Source: an uncultured Alphaproteobacteria bacterium
GTDB lineage: Bacteria > Pseudomonadota > Alphaproteobacteria > HIMB59 > GCA-002718135
Assembly: GCA_902618015.1 (NCBI GenBank)
Contig: CACMYX010000003.1
Location: forward strand, 163,136 to 227,135
Direction: 5' to 3'
DNA: 64,000 nucleotides
Shown: positions 37,214 through 51,089 of the stretch, piece after piece
How the letters are laid out: each line of letters begins with the position of its first letter
Position numbering within the stretch: position 1 is the first letter of the stretch
Position numbers and translations under genes: made by a program
The notes under the pieces: generated by a model
Database searches by the model: none
Seen by the model: only the letters and a program-made list of their open reading frames with translations
Told to the model about the DNA's origin: nothing

Positions 37214-38574
37214 ATCGATACCTGTTTTAATAATATTTTTGCAAACTTATTTATTTTTGTCGAATTAGAACATTTAATTAAAATAATGTCATTATTATGC
37301 ACTTTCTCTTTTAAAAATTGCATAATTTTATTTGTATTTTTAAAATGGATAAATTCATTATTTGGATTTAAATTTTTTACAGATAATTCAAAGAATTCGC
37401 CACATAAAATTACAAATTTGAAAATAGTGGCATCTAATTGTTGTAGTAATTTATAATGAATTTTATAAGAATTATTTCCTAATTCATTCATTGTCCCTAG
37501 AATTATTATTTTTTTATTATTTTTTATTTTGATATTTTCTAAGTTTTTTATGCTTTGCAACATTGTATCAGGATTAGCATTATAAGATTCATCAATAATA
37601 TTTATTTTTTTTTTATTTAAAGAAATTTTATGAACTAATCCCCTACCTTCCACTGGTTTTAAAAACTTGAAACGATTTAGAACTGATTTAATGTTCAGAG
37701 AATTTTCATCATAAAATGCAAGACAAAATAATAAGTTATTTAATCTATGCATTACTATTGCATCAGTAACAATGTTAACCTTTTTTTTATTAATTGATAA
37801 AGTTACTTTATGCAATTTTTTATAGGGAGATATTTTTTTAATAAAATATTTTTTTGAAGAATTATCAATACGAATTATTTTAAGATTTTTTTCTTTTTTT
37901 GCTTTTGTGATTAGAATATTTTCAGATTTAGAAGAAACATTGAGATATAGCTTTTTCCTATTATTATTATATTTAGAAATAAATATATCAGCTTTTTCTC
38001 TAGCAATATTATTTTTAGTTTGGAAATTTTCAAGGTGAGTAGATTGTATATTTGTAATAAATACCTCTGATGGTTTGACTAAATTACTAAGAAATTTTAT
38101 CTCACCAAAATTATTTGTTCCAATTTCAAAAATTGCATAATTTGATTTTAAATTTAAATTTAGTAAAGAAATTAATACACCTAACTGATTATTATAACTT
38201 TTCTTTGAGTAAGAAATGGTATGATCTTTTTTTAAGAAAAATGCTAAAGTTTCTTTTAAAGTAGTTTTACCAGCACTGCCAGTAATGCCTATTACTTTAC
38301 CTTTGTATAAATCTCGTTTCTTTTTTGCTATTTTTGAAAGATATTTATAAATATTATTTACATATATAATTTTTTTATTTTTTTTGAAATTTTTATTATC
38401 AGTTACACAAAATTTTGCACCTTTATCTATTGCTTCATTTAAAAATTTGTTTCCATGAAACCTTTTACCTTTTAAAGCAAGAAATATATCGCCACTTTTA
38501 ATATCTTTACTTGATATTTGAATTTTATCTTTTTTAGATATTATATATTTCTCTAATTGATTTAATTCGATCAT
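37210..38574 (-). CDS. murF: UDP-MurNAc-tripeptide--D-Ala-D-Ala ligase
   Basis: Adds D-Ala-D-Ala to complete UDP-MurNAc-pentapeptide. The 454 residues contain SGDIFLALKGKRFHGNKFL near 26, ATP-loop ITGSAGKTTLKE near 97-108, FEIGTNNFGEI near 144, and DESYNANPDTMLQSI near 315. Lys/Asn-rich composition is due to base bias. One-base overlap with murE. Confidence 0.95.
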   Translation of the reverse strand: MIELNQLEKYIISKKDKIQISSKDIKSGDIFLALKGKRFHGNKFLNEAIDKGAKFCVTDNKNFKKNKKIIYVNNIYKYLSKIAKKKRDLYKGKVIGITGSAGKTTLKETLAFFLKKDHTISYSKKSYNNQLGVLISLLNLNLKSNYAIFEIGTNNFGEIKFLSNLVKPSEVFITNIQSTHLENFQTKNNIAREKADIFISKYNNNRKKLYLNVSSKSENILITKAKKEKNLKIIRIDNSSKKYFIKKISPYKKLHKVTLSINKKKVNIVTDAIVMHRLNNLLFCLAFYDENSLNIKSVLNRFKFLKPVEGRGLVHKISLNKKKINIIDESYNANPDTMLQSIKNLENIKIKNNKKIIILGTMNELGNNSYKIHYKLLQQLDATIFKFVILCGEFFELSVKNLNPNNEFIHFKNTNKIMQFLKEKVHNNDIILIKCSNSTKINKFAKILLKQVSI

Positions 38575-39992
38575 TAATTTAATAACTGTTTAACAACTGT
38601 AAAATCATCAAACTTAATTGTTTTATTTTTTAAAACTTGAAATTTTTCGTGCCCTTTACCTGCTACTATTAAAATTTCATTCATTTTTAATTCTTTAATA
38701 GCTAATTTAATTGCTTTTCTTCTATCAGATACTTCCATAGCTCTAGAACAATACTTTAGAATATTTTTCCTTATTTTAGATGGATTTTCGTTTCTAGGAT
38801 TATCATCCGTTATATAAATTTTATCAGCATATTTATTTGCAATTAATGCCATAGATTTTCGCTTACTTTTATCTCTATCACCGCCACAACCAAATAAAAT
38901 TGATGGTTTCATTTTTTTGATTTTATAAGCAAGTAAAATTTTTTTCAAAGCATCTGGTGTATGTGCATAATCAATAATAATTTTTGATTTTTTTTTCTTA
39001 TACTCAATTGTTTGCAAACGACCTGATGGATTTGTAACTTTTGATAATACTTTTATAATTTTACTTTGACTAATATTAAGTGCTAAGCAACAAGTAATCG
39101 CGCATTCTAAATTTTCTAATTCTATATTTGTTTTAAGTTTTAGATTTTCTAGTTTATATTTTGTATTGTTAATATTCAAATATACAAAATCATTGATTTT
39201 TATTAATTTTATATTTTTATTTCCGAAATATTTAAATTTTACATTTTTTTTTATCAATGTTTTTTTTAATTCAGATAAGATGTTTAATCGTGAATTAATT
39301 ATAGCAAATCCAGAGTTTACTAAATGATTAGAGAAAAGTTTAATTTTAGATTTTTTATAATTTGAGAATGTTTTATGGTAATCAAGATGATCTTTTGAAA
39401 TGTTTGTAATAGCTGCAATATTTATTGGATAATTTCTTAACCTGTTTTGTTCTAGAGCGTGACTTGAAGCTTCAAAAATAAAAATATTTTTTTCTTTTTT
39501 ATTCGAAGATCCATATCTAAATAATTCTTCATAGGCAGGTGTTGTTAAATTTATATCATTTATTTTTTTTCCGTTTACAAAATGTCCTAAAGTACCAACC
39601 ATTGTATTATTATATTTTAGTGAATTAAGAATTTTTGAAATATACCAAACAACTGATGTCTTTCCATTGGTACCTGTAACTGCAAGTGTTTTAAAGGGAA
39701 GATTGCAATGAAGCTTAGTTAATAAATAATGTATCTCAAAATTAATATTAGATACAACAAATTGAGGAATTTTTAAATTTTTAATATATTTATTTGAAAT
39801 TATAGCAGGAGTTTTATTCTTAAGTACTTCATCTAAATAAATTTTTTTTACCTTTGTATTTTTGTCATAAACAAACAACGTTTTGTTATTAGTAAATTTT
39901 GAGTTAGAAGTAATTGCAGAGAAATATTTATTTTTATTAAAGTTGTACGTTTTATTTACTCTTATAACTTTTGATAAATTAGACAGTAGCAT
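38574..39992 (-). CDS. murE: UDP-MurNAc-L-Ala-D-Glu--meso-diaminopimelate ligase
   Basis: Adds the third stem residue. The 472-residue Mur ligase has ATP-loop VTGTNGKTSVVW near 105, TTPAYEELF near 164, DYAHTPDALKKIL near 338 and, for substrate choice, DDNPRNENPSKI near 396. The DNPR motif is that of enzymes using meso-diaminopimelate, the normal Gram-negative third residue. It overlaps ftsI by 14 bases. Confidence 0.95.
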   Translation of the reverse strand: MLLSNLSKVIRVNKTYNFNKNKYFSAITSNSKFTNNKTLFVYDKNTKVKKIYLDEVLKNKTPAIISNKYIKNLKIPQFVVSNINFEIHYLLTKLHCNLPFKTLAVTGTNGKTSVVWYISKILNSLKYNNTMVGTLGHFVNGKKINDINLTTPAYEELFRYGSSNKKEKNIFIFEASSHALEQNRLRNYPINIAAITNISKDHLDYHKTFSNYKKSKIKLFSNHLVNSGFAIINSRLNILSELKKTLIKKNVKFKYFGNKNIKLIKINDFVYLNINNTKYKLENLKLKTNIELENLECAITCCLALNISQSKIIKVLSKVTNPSGRLQTIEYKKKKSKIIIDYAHTPDALKKILLAYKIKKMKPSILFGCGGDRDKSKRKSMALIANKYADKIYITDDNPRNENPSKIRKNILKYCSRAMEVSDRRKAIKLAIKELKMNEILIVAGKGHEKFQVLKNKTIKFDDFTVVKQLLN

Positions 39993-41628
39993 TTAATTTT
40001 CTATATAAAAAATTTGTGTCTACTTTTAGAAGATCATCATTTTTATCTTTTGAAATATTAAAGAGGCTTATAATATTAATAATAATATCTTTTACCAAGG
40101 GTGCATTTACTCTTGCTCCAGTCATTCTTTGTTTAGTGCCTGTTTCCTTTTTTGGATACTCAATAGCAGTGTAAACTACATATTTTGGATTATTTGTTGG
40201 GAATATTCCAATAAAGGACGTTAAGTTTCTATCCTTATAATATCCACCATTTGGATTTAGTAATTCTGATGTTCCCGTTTTACCTCCTACAGAATAACCA
40301 TCTACTTTTACTCTAGGACCAGTGTATTCGGTCTTGAGAACAACAGAATTTAATAAATTGATAAAGAATTTAGATGATTCTTTGTTATTAAAAATTTGAT
40401 TTTGTTCAAATTGTTTGTTTAATTGAAGTGTAGGAAAAACCTCATTCCCATTATTCGCTAATGAAGCATAAGCTTTAACTAAATGAAGAGGTGTAATTGC
40501 AAATCCATGACCAAATCCTATCGTTGCTGTTTCAAGCTTACCCCAATTATATTTATTTCCTAAAGGAGCTGAGCTTTCTCTATTTTCTATATTTATTTTT
40601 TTATTGAAACCTATTTTTTCAAAAAATTCTATTTGGTTTTTTTTTCCAATCAAAGTAGCAATCTGAGCTGTACCAATATTGGATGATTCAACAATTATTT
40701 TTTCAACATCATAAATACCATTATCTTTGTATTTATCATGATCACTTATATTTAAATATTTTTTTGTAACATCAAAAGTCATTTGAGGATCTATAATATC
40801 TAAATCAAATCCAATAGTGGCAGTTATTGGTTTGAAAGTTGATCCCATTTCATAATTAGACTGAAAAACTCTATTCATTAAATTATTGTTATTATATGAG
40901 GATTTGTCCTCAGGATTATAATCAGGTAAGCTTACTGATGATAAGATTTGACCGTTAGTAATATCCATAACTATAGCTAAACCGGATTCAGCTTTATAAT
41001 TATTTATAGTTTTTAAGAGATTTTCTCTAACCAACTGCTGTAAATTAGTATCAATACTAATAATTATATCTTGTGATTTTGCGAGATCATTTTCAAAATA
41101 CCTCTCAATTCCACTCTGACCAATTTGATCAATATCTACATATCCAAGAATATGTGACAAAGTATTCTTATAAGGATATATTCTTTTAAATTCCTTATGA
41201 GCTTTGATGTTTATTTCACCAAGATTAATTATTTCTTGATATTCAACTGGAGATATATTTCTTTTTATCCAAATAAATTGACTTGTTGATAATAATTTTT
41301 TTTCTATTTTTTTTATATCTAAATCAAGAATTAATCCCAATTTATTGGCTAGTTCTTTTTTATTTTTTATCTTATTAGGGTTAATTGATAAAGAAATACT
41401 TTCAATTGAAGTGGCAATTATATTTCCATTCCTATCATAAATACTGCCCCTAATATCTTTTTTTATATAATTAGTGGTATCATCATTCAGATCAGGAAAA
41501 AGCATAATTGATGAGATTCTATAAATAGAAATAAAATAGACAAAGATAAAAATTGTAATTGAAAAAAAAACTCTTCTATGAAGTAATTTTAAAGAATCAC
41601 TATCAAATAATTTTATTTTACTTAACAT
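39979..41628 (-). CDS. ftsI: Septal transpeptidase FtsI (PBP3)
   Basis: Class B PBP that cross-links septal peptidoglycan. Membrane anchor near 19-38, pedestal domain with RGSIYDRNGNIIATS near 60-74, catalytic S263-T-F-K266 (MGSTFK), SSN near 316 and KTGTSEL near 452. The 549-residue length is normal. Lies between ftsL and murE. Confidence 0.96.
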   Translation of the reverse strand: MLSKIKLFDSDSLKLLHRRVFFSITIFIFVYFISIYRISSIMLFPDLNDDTTNYIKKDIRGSIYDRNGNIIATSIESISLSINPNKIKNKKELANKLGLILDLDIKKIEKKLLSTSQFIWIKRNISPVEYQEIINLGEINIKAHKEFKRIYPYKNTLSHILGYVDIDQIGQSGIERYFENDLAKSQDIIISIDTNLQQLVRENLLKTINNYKAESGLAIVMDITNGQILSSVSLPDYNPEDKSSYNNNNLMNRVFQSNYEMGSTFKPITATIGFDLDIIDPQMTFDVTKKYLNISDHDKYKDNGIYDVEKIIVESSNIGTAQIATLIGKKNQIEFFEKIGFNKKINIENRESSAPLGNKYNWGKLETATIGFGHGFAITPLHLVKAYASLANNGNEVFPTLQLNKQFEQNQIFNNKESSKFFINLLNSVVLKTEYTGPRVKVDGYSVGGKTGTSELLNPNGGYYKDRNLTSFIGIFPTNNPKYVVYTAIEYPKKETGTKQRMTGARVNAPLVKDIIINIISLFNISKDKNDDLLKVDTNFLYRKLNATV

Positions 41629-41631
41629 TAA

Positions 41632-41946
41632 TTAATTATTTGAACTAACAAGCTTAATATTTTTATCTTGATTTGAAAGTTCTTTCATTTTTACAATAAG
41701 AGGGACATTATCGTTTTGAGTTTTATAAAAATACAATTCATATAGTGTTTTTAAATATGAGCTATTTTGATGAGCAGCTAGTTCAATCTTATTGATTTTT
41801 AAGTTTTCTGAAATCTTAGAAATATTCATTTTCAGATTAAGATTATTTTTTTCGATTTCTCTTGTATTGTTAGCAATAAAAATCATTGAAAAAACCAGTA
41901 TTAAATTAAGAATTAAAAAGAATATAATTGATTTAGTATACTTCAT
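41632..41946 (-). CDS. ftsL: Cell division protein FtsL
   Basis: Short bitopic protein that joins FtsB/FtsQ to activate FtsWI. The 104 residues comprise a basic start (MKYTKS), a single membrane helix (about 6-25) and a periplasmic helix with coiled-coil character (REIEKNNLNLKMNISKISENLKINKIE split across 30-56). FtsL is recognised mainly by size, topology and position between rsmH and ftsI. Confidence 0.8.
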   Translation of the reverse strand: MKYTKSIIFFLILNLILVFSMIFIANNTREIEKNNLNLKMNISKISENLKINKIELAAHQNSSYLKTLYELYFYKTQNDNVPLIVKMKELSNQDKNIKLVSSNN

Positions 41947-41948
41947 TA

Positions 41949-42887
41949 TTAAATTTTCTGAGCTACCCGAAGTTTTGCTGATCTAGATCTGGGATTTTCT
42001 AAAATCTCAGAAGCTGATGGCAATATTGGTTTTTTGGTGATTATTTTAAGTTGAGTTGCCAGTTTATCAGGTAACTCCGGGTAGTGGCGGGAGGAACGCC
42101 ATCGTTTACCACTATTGTGGTTAAAAAAATCTTTCACAATTCTATCTTCTAGACTTTGGAAAGAAACTACTAAAATTAAACCATCTTTATTTAAAATTTT
42201 TAAAGTTTTTTCTAAACTTGTCTTTAGTTCATTTAACTCATCATTTACATAAATTCTAATTGCCTGAAATGTTTTTGTTGCTGGATGAATCTTATTTTTT
42301 AATTGATTCTTTTTTGGTAAACATTTTTTAATAATGTTTGATAATTCTATTGTGTCACTAATAAATTTTATTTTTCTATTTTTTACTATTTCTTTTGCAA
42401 TAACTCTTGAATAACGTTCTTCTCCATATTGATAAATTATGTCAGCTAAATTTTTTTCTTCATATTTATTAACTATATCATAAGCATTTTTATTAGAAGG
42501 GCCCATCCGCATATCAAGTGGTCCAGATTTGTTAAATGAAAAACCTCTTTCTGCATTATCTATTTGATTTGAACTGGTGCCTAAGTCAAAAAGTATAATG
42601 TCAAATTTTTTATCTTTTAGATTTGTGTCATTTACTATTTGTTCAATTCTACTAAATTTATCGTTAATAAGAGTAAAGTTTGAAAATTTAGATTCTAATT
42701 CTTTTGCAAATATTTTTGAAATTGGATCCCTATCTATTGCTAAAAGCTGATTTACATTAAATTTTTCTAGAATAATTTTTGAATAGCCGCCACCGCCAAA
42801 AGTCGTATCTATTACATTTATTGATTTTTTTAGAGGTAGAAAGGATATTATTTCATTAATCATTACTGAATTATGTAAATTTTCCAT
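41949..42887 (-). CDS. rsmH: 16S rRNA (cytosine-1402-N4) methyltransferase RsmH
   Basis: SAM-dependent rRNA methyltransferase (MraW). The 312-residue protein begins HNSVMINEII, has the SAM motif DTTFGGGGYSKIIL near 27-40, DLGTSSNQIDNAERGFSFNKSGPLDMRMGP split near 106-134, and ends HPATKTFQAIRIYVNDEL and RSRSAKLRVAQKI. It is the second gene of the dcw cluster, its normal place. Confidence 0.96.
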   Translation of the reverse strand: MENLHNSVMINEIISFLPLKKSINVIDTTFGGGGYSKIILEKFNVNQLLAIDRDPISKIFAKELESKFSNFTLINDKFSRIEQIVNDTNLKDKKFDIILFDLGTSSNQIDNAERGFSFNKSGPLDMRMGPSNKNAYDIVNKYEEKNLADIIYQYGEERYSRVIAKEIVKNRKIKFISDTIELSNIIKKCLPKKNQLKNKIHPATKTFQAIRIYVNDELNELKTSLEKTLKILNKDGLILVVSFQSLEDRIVKDFFNHNSGKRWRSSRHYPELPDKLATQLKIITKKPILPSASEILENPRSRSAKLRVAQKI

Positions 42888-42888
42888 A

Positions 42889-43350
42889 TTATTTTTGTTG
42901 TGTTAAAATCATGCGTAATGATTTTTTTTCTTTTAAAAGACGTCTTCTTGAATCTTCAGTATTTTTTAAACCTTGTTTAGGTTCCCATATCTGAAAAAAA
43001 TGTCCTTGACCGAAAAAGGCTGCCTCTGTTTTTATACCAGTATATAATTTTAATTCTTCTGGGATTAAAAACCTTCCTTCTTTATCAACATTAGTTGTAA
43101 CTATTTCAGAAAATATTGATGTTGAGAAATCATCATAATCTTCCGAAAAAAAATCTAGGTTGTTAATTCTTTTTGCGATTTCTTTTAATCGTCCAACACC
43201 ACAACCTTCAATAGAAGGAGATTTTATTGATTTGTATAAAATAATTTCATTTCTATTTGCTTTTGGAAGAACATTTCGAAAACTAGAAGGAAGTGAAACC
43301 CTTCCCTTTTTGTCAATTTTATTAAAGAATTTAGATACAAATAAATCCAT
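42889..43350 (-). CDS. mraZ: Transcriptional regulator MraZ
   Basis: DNA-binding protein that controls its own dcw operon. The 153 residues form two SpoVT/AbrB-like halves: FFNKIDKKGRVSLPSSFRNVL near 8-28 and VTTNVDKEGRFLIPEELKLY near 87-106. The DKxGR motif in both halves is diagnostic. It is the first gene of the cluster, with four TGGG boxes just upstream that are likely its operator. Confidence 0.96.
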   Translation of the reverse strand: MDLFVSKFFNKIDKKGRVSLPSSFRNVLPKANRNEIILYKSIKSPSIEGCGVGRLKEIAKRINNLDFFSEDYDDFSTSIFSEIVTTNVDKEGRFLIPEELKLYTGIKTEAAFFGQGHFFQIWEPKQGLKNTEDSRRRLLKEKKSLRMILTQQK

Positions 43351-43356
43351 ATAATA

Positions 43357-43390
43357 TGGGTTATCATGGGATTATATGGGCGTCAATGGG
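43357..43390 (+). promoter_or_regulatory. MraZ operator: four TGGG boxes at 10-bp spacing
   Basis: TGGG occurs at 43357, 43367, 43377 and 43387, a perfect 10-bp period, starting 7 bases before the mraZ ATG. TGGGN boxes separated by 5 bases are the known binding pattern of MraZ in E. coli. Here the boxes read on the strand opposite to mraZ. They lie just downstream of the predicted promoter, where binding would block transcription. Confidence 0.8.
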
Positions 43391-43398
43391 TATATGAA

Positions 43399-43429
43399 AT
43401 TATACTAAATGTTCTTTGTATGTTCTCAA
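43399..43429 (-). promoter_or_regulatory. Putative promoter of the dcw cluster
   Basis: On the minus strand TTGAGA (43424-43429) and a perfect TATAAT (43399-43404) are 19 bases apart, somewhat wide. Transcription would begin close to 43392, directly before the four TGGG boxes. Another TATAAT (43371-43376) sits inside the boxes, so the exact start is uncertain. Confidence 0.45.
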
Positions 43430-43440
43430 TAAATAAAAAG

Positions 43441-43774
43441 ATGGTGCATAAGCCGGGTTCTGTATTTTTAATTTAAAATGATGATCATTAATCTAGAACA
43501 AATGTTACCATTTGTTTCAAGCAGTCTACCCGAATAACTCAGCTGGAACTGATTGCTATTCCTATTTGACCTTGCTCCAAAAAGGGTTTGCCATGCCTCT
43601 TTTGTTACCAAAAAAGCGGTAAGCTCTTACCTAACCATTTCACCCTTACCTTTTCAGGCGGTATATTTTCTGTTGCACTTTCCCTAAGCTTTCACTTGCC
43701 AGGTGTTACCTGGTTTTTTTTCCAGTGGAGCCCGGACTTTCCTCTTGATTACTCAAGCGATCATCGCACCATCT
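43441..43774 (-). ncRNA. rnpB: RNase P RNA (type A)
   Basis: Catalytic RNA that removes tRNA 5' leaders. On the minus strand the gene begins ATGGTGCGATGATCGCTTGA and continues with the conserved GAGGAAAGTCCGGGCTCC element. It ends with ACAGAACCCGGCTTATGCAC and then CAT. The 5' ATGGTGC and the 3' GCACCAT form helix P1, fixing both ends within a few bases. About 334 nt is a little short for a bacterial type A RNA. It lies upstream of mraZ, as often in Alphaproteobacteria. Confidence 0.95.
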
Positions 43775-43781
43775 AAAAATG

Positions 43782-43809
43782 GTAATAAATTTAATTATCA
43801 TTTCGTCAA
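43782..43809 (-). promoter_or_regulatory. Putative promoter of rnpB
   Basis: On the minus strand TTGACG (43804-43809, inside the end of the amidase gene) and TATTAC (43782-43787) are separated by 16 bases and place the start of transcription about 7-8 bases on, at the 5' end of RNase P RNA. Agreement with the RNA end supports it. Confidence 0.5.
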
Positions 43810-44541
43810 TAAAAAATTTGCTAAGTGTCTCATTATAATAATATAAACTTCTTTGTTTTTACTCATATTTTTATAATAAATATATCTACTTTTATACGCT
43901 TTTAATAGTTCGGAATAAAGTTTTGGTTTTTTATATACTTGACGTGTGTCGTATCCAATTAATGATAAAGCTAAAATTATTATCTTTTTTTTTGAAAAAA
44001 TATTATGATTGTGAAACCAATTTTCAATTATTTTTACATCTCCATTTTTAGTTTGTTCAATATTTGTTATAAGTTTTGAAGAATATAATGCTTTCCAAGG
44101 AAAATATTTTCCAGGATCTTTTTTTCTAAATGGCGCAATATCCGAATGTGCTAAAATATTTTTTTTACTAATTTTATATTTTTTCTTCAATTTGAAAATT
44201 AGTTTTTTTAAGGAAGAAATCATTTTAAAAGAAAATTTGTTGTTTTTTCCATCTGGATTGTAATCAAGTTCTATTCCTATTGAAACAGAATTTATATCAA
44301 CAATATCTTGCCAAAAAGCTTTTCCAGCATGCCAAGCTCTATATTTATCATCTACTAAATAATAGACAATGCCAGATTGAGAAATGAGATAATGAGAACT
44401 TACTTTTTTTTCTTTGCTACATAAATGCGATATAGCATCCATTGTATTTTTTAAAGCAGTATAATGAATTATAATAAGGTTTATTTTAGAATTTTTTCTT
44501 GAATTATAATTTGTAGATTTGTATTTGGTTATATATTTCAT
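43798..44541 (-). CDS. N-acetylmuramoyl-L-alanine amidase (AmpD/AmiD family)
   Basis: Zinc amidase that cuts the bond between MurNAc and the peptide stem in wall fragments. The 247-residue protein has the amidase-2 domain with zinc His in IIIHYTALKN (near 26), AWHAGKAFW near 79 and AHSDIAPFRKKDPGKYFPW near 141-159 (His and Asp ligand-like). A C-terminal PG-binding-like helical domain has GYDTRQ. No signal peptide is visible, so it likely acts in the cytoplasm on recycled fragments. Beside rnpB and divergent from bamD. Confidence 0.87.
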   Translation of the reverse strand: MKYITKYKSTNYNSRKNSKINLIIIHYTALKNTMDAISHLCSKEKKVSSHYLISQSGIVYYLVDDKYRAWHAGKAFWQDIVDINSVSIGIELDYNPDGKNNKFSFKMISSLKKLIFKLKKKYKISKKNILAHSDIAPFRKKDPGKYFPWKALYSSKLITNIEQTKNGDVKIIENWFHNHNIFSKKKIIILALSLIGYDTRQVYKKPKLYSELLKAYKSRYIYYKNMSKNKEVYIIIMRHLANFLLTK

Positions 44542-44574
44542 TCAAATTTTCAAATTAAAATATATAAGTAAATT

Positions 44575-49598
<5,024 letters not shown>

Positions 49599-49606
49599 TT
49601 TTTTGC

Positions 49607-49612
49607 TATAAT
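49607..49612 (+). promoter_or_regulatory. Putative extended -10 of mlaA
   Basis: TTGCTATAAT includes an extended -10 (TG then one base then TATAAT) in the 79-bp gap between divergent uvrD and mlaA. A TTGAGA at 49581-49586 is 20 bases upstream, too far for a good -35, but extended -10 promoters need none. Confidence 0.4.
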
Positions 49613-49677
49613 AGAGATATATATAATGTAATTTATAAACTATATTAAATAATAGTTTAGTTATTAGTGATTAGTCT

Positions 49678-50463
49678 ATGAGTAAAAAAATTATAATTCT
49701 TTTTTTTCTTTTTTTTAGTTTCCTTTCCTATGAAGCCATTTCTAGTGAGGCTGATCAGGTAAATACTGATTCTGAAGATTTTGAAACAACTACGTTAGAA
49801 GATGAAATATATGATCCTTTTGAACCAGTAAATAGAGCTATTTTTAGTTTTAATAATGTAGCAGATAGAATTGTTTTAGAACCAATTGCAAAAGGTTACA
49901 AAAAATTACCTTCTCCATTACAAAGTGGAATTAATAATTTTTTAAGCAATTTAAGAGCGCCGTTAGTTGTTGTTAATCAATTGTTACAAGGTCAGGGTGA
50001 AAATGCTATTCAATCATCAGGAAGATTTATTGTTAATAGTACCGTAGGTGTGCTTGGATTATTTGACGTTGCTGAAAGGATTGGGCTTGAAGAAAAAGAA
50101 GAAGATTATGGACAAACACTTGCAACTTGGGGTGTTGGAGATGGTTTTTATATAGTACTTCCACTATTTGGTCCTTCAAATCTAAGAGATACATCAGGCA
50201 TGGTATTAACAATGTTAACAGATCCAATTAATGCATATGCAGTAAGTGAAGGAGAAGCTTGGCTAGTGCCTATGAGAACAGCAGTTAATGCTGTTGATAC
50301 AAGATCACAAATAATTGATGAAGTAAATGCACTAAGAGATAATTCAGTAGATTATTATGCAGCAGTAAGAAGTTCTTATTATCAAAACCGAAAGGCAGCA
50401 ATTAATAATGTAGATGACTCAGAATTAACCCCACTACCCCTTATTAGTATTGAATTCGAATAA
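49678..50463 (+). CDS. mlaA: MlaA/VacJ outer-membrane lipid-asymmetry protein
   Basis: Removes stray phospholipids from the outer leaflet and passes them to MlaC. The 261-residue precursor has DPFEPVNRAIFSFNNVADRI near 41, the VacJ motif LRAPLVVVNQLLQG near 91, GLEEKEEDYGQTLATWGVGDGFYIVLPLFGPSNLRDTSG split near 131-170. Unlike most MlaA, its N-terminal signal (FFLFFSFLSYEAISSEAD) has no lipobox Cys, and no Cys follows nearby. It is followed directly by mlaC. Confidence 0.92.
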   Translation: MSKKIIILFFLFFSFLSYEAISSEADQVNTDSEDFETTTLEDEIYDPFEPVNRAIFSFNNVADRIVLEPIAKGYKKLPSPLQSGINNFLSNLRAPLVVVNQLLQGQGENAIQSSGRFIVNSTVGVLGLFDVAERIGLEEKEEDYGQTLATWGVGDGFYIVLPLFGPSNLRDTSGMVLTMLTDPINAYAVSEGEAWLVPMRTAVNAVDTRSQIIDEVNALRDNSVDYYAAVRSSYYQNRKAAINNVDDSELTPLPLISIEFE

Positions 50464-51065
50464 TGAAGTTTAAGTTAATTGTAATTTTTTTTATTATCTT
50501 TATTTCAAAGAATTTATATTCTGTTGAAACTTCAGAATGGCTTAAAAGAGAAATAGATATTATTCTTGAAGCTTATAAAAATCAAAACCTCTCAAATGAA
50601 AACAGATTTCTTCTAATAGAAAAAACAATAAATAATAATTTTGCAGGTACAGGTATTGCTAAATTTGTTGCTGGTGATGCTTGGAAAAAATCAGATAAAA
50701 ATACAAAAAAGATCTACATCGATAATTTTAAAAGACATTTAGCTTTAAATATAGCTTCAATGATGCAAGGATATTCAGATCAAACATATGAATTAACAAA
50801 ATCAAAATATGATAAAAAAAATCAAGTTACTCTAATTGATATGGAGATCTTTTCAGATACTGGTTCAGTTGTAGTAACATGGAGGGTAAAAGAATCAAAA
50901 GATAGATTTTTTGTTATTGATTTAATTGTTGCAGATATTTCATTAGTAGTAACAAAAAGATCAGAGTTTAACTCAATGTTAAAAAAAGTTGATAATGACC
51001 TTTCTAAATTTAATGAAGTTTTATTTGATCAAAATCAAATAAGTTATCAAAAAATTACTGAATAA
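50463..51065 (+). CDS. mlaC: MlaC/Ttg2D periplasmic phospholipid carrier
   Basis: Soluble carrier that ferries phospholipids between MlaA and the inner membrane MlaFEDB pump. The 200-residue precursor has a signal peptide (about 1-19) and the MlaC fold with NNFAGTGIAKFVAGDAWKKSDKNTKKIYIDNFKRHLA split near 53-90 and VTWRVKESKDRFFVIDLIVADISLVVTKRSEFNSML near 140-174. It overlaps the mlaA stop by one base. No mlaD, mlaE or mlaF is in the window. Confidence 0.9.
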   Translation: MKFKLIVIFFIIFISKNLYSVETSEWLKREIDIILEAYKNQNLSNENRFLLIEKTINNNFAGTGIAKFVAGDAWKKSDKNTKKIYIDNFKRHLALNIASMMQGYSDQTYELTKSKYDKKNQVTLIDMEIFSDTGSVVVTWRVKESKDRFFVIDLIVADISLVVTKRSEFNSMLKKVDNDLSKFNEVLFDQNQISYQKITE

Positions 51066-51089
51066 CATCTTGTAAAACTTTATTTGTAA

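Noticed and set aside
43588..43776. Open frame of 62 codons on the plus strand
   Set aside because: It lies wholly opposite the RNase P RNA gene and matches no protein; the RNA explains the sequence.
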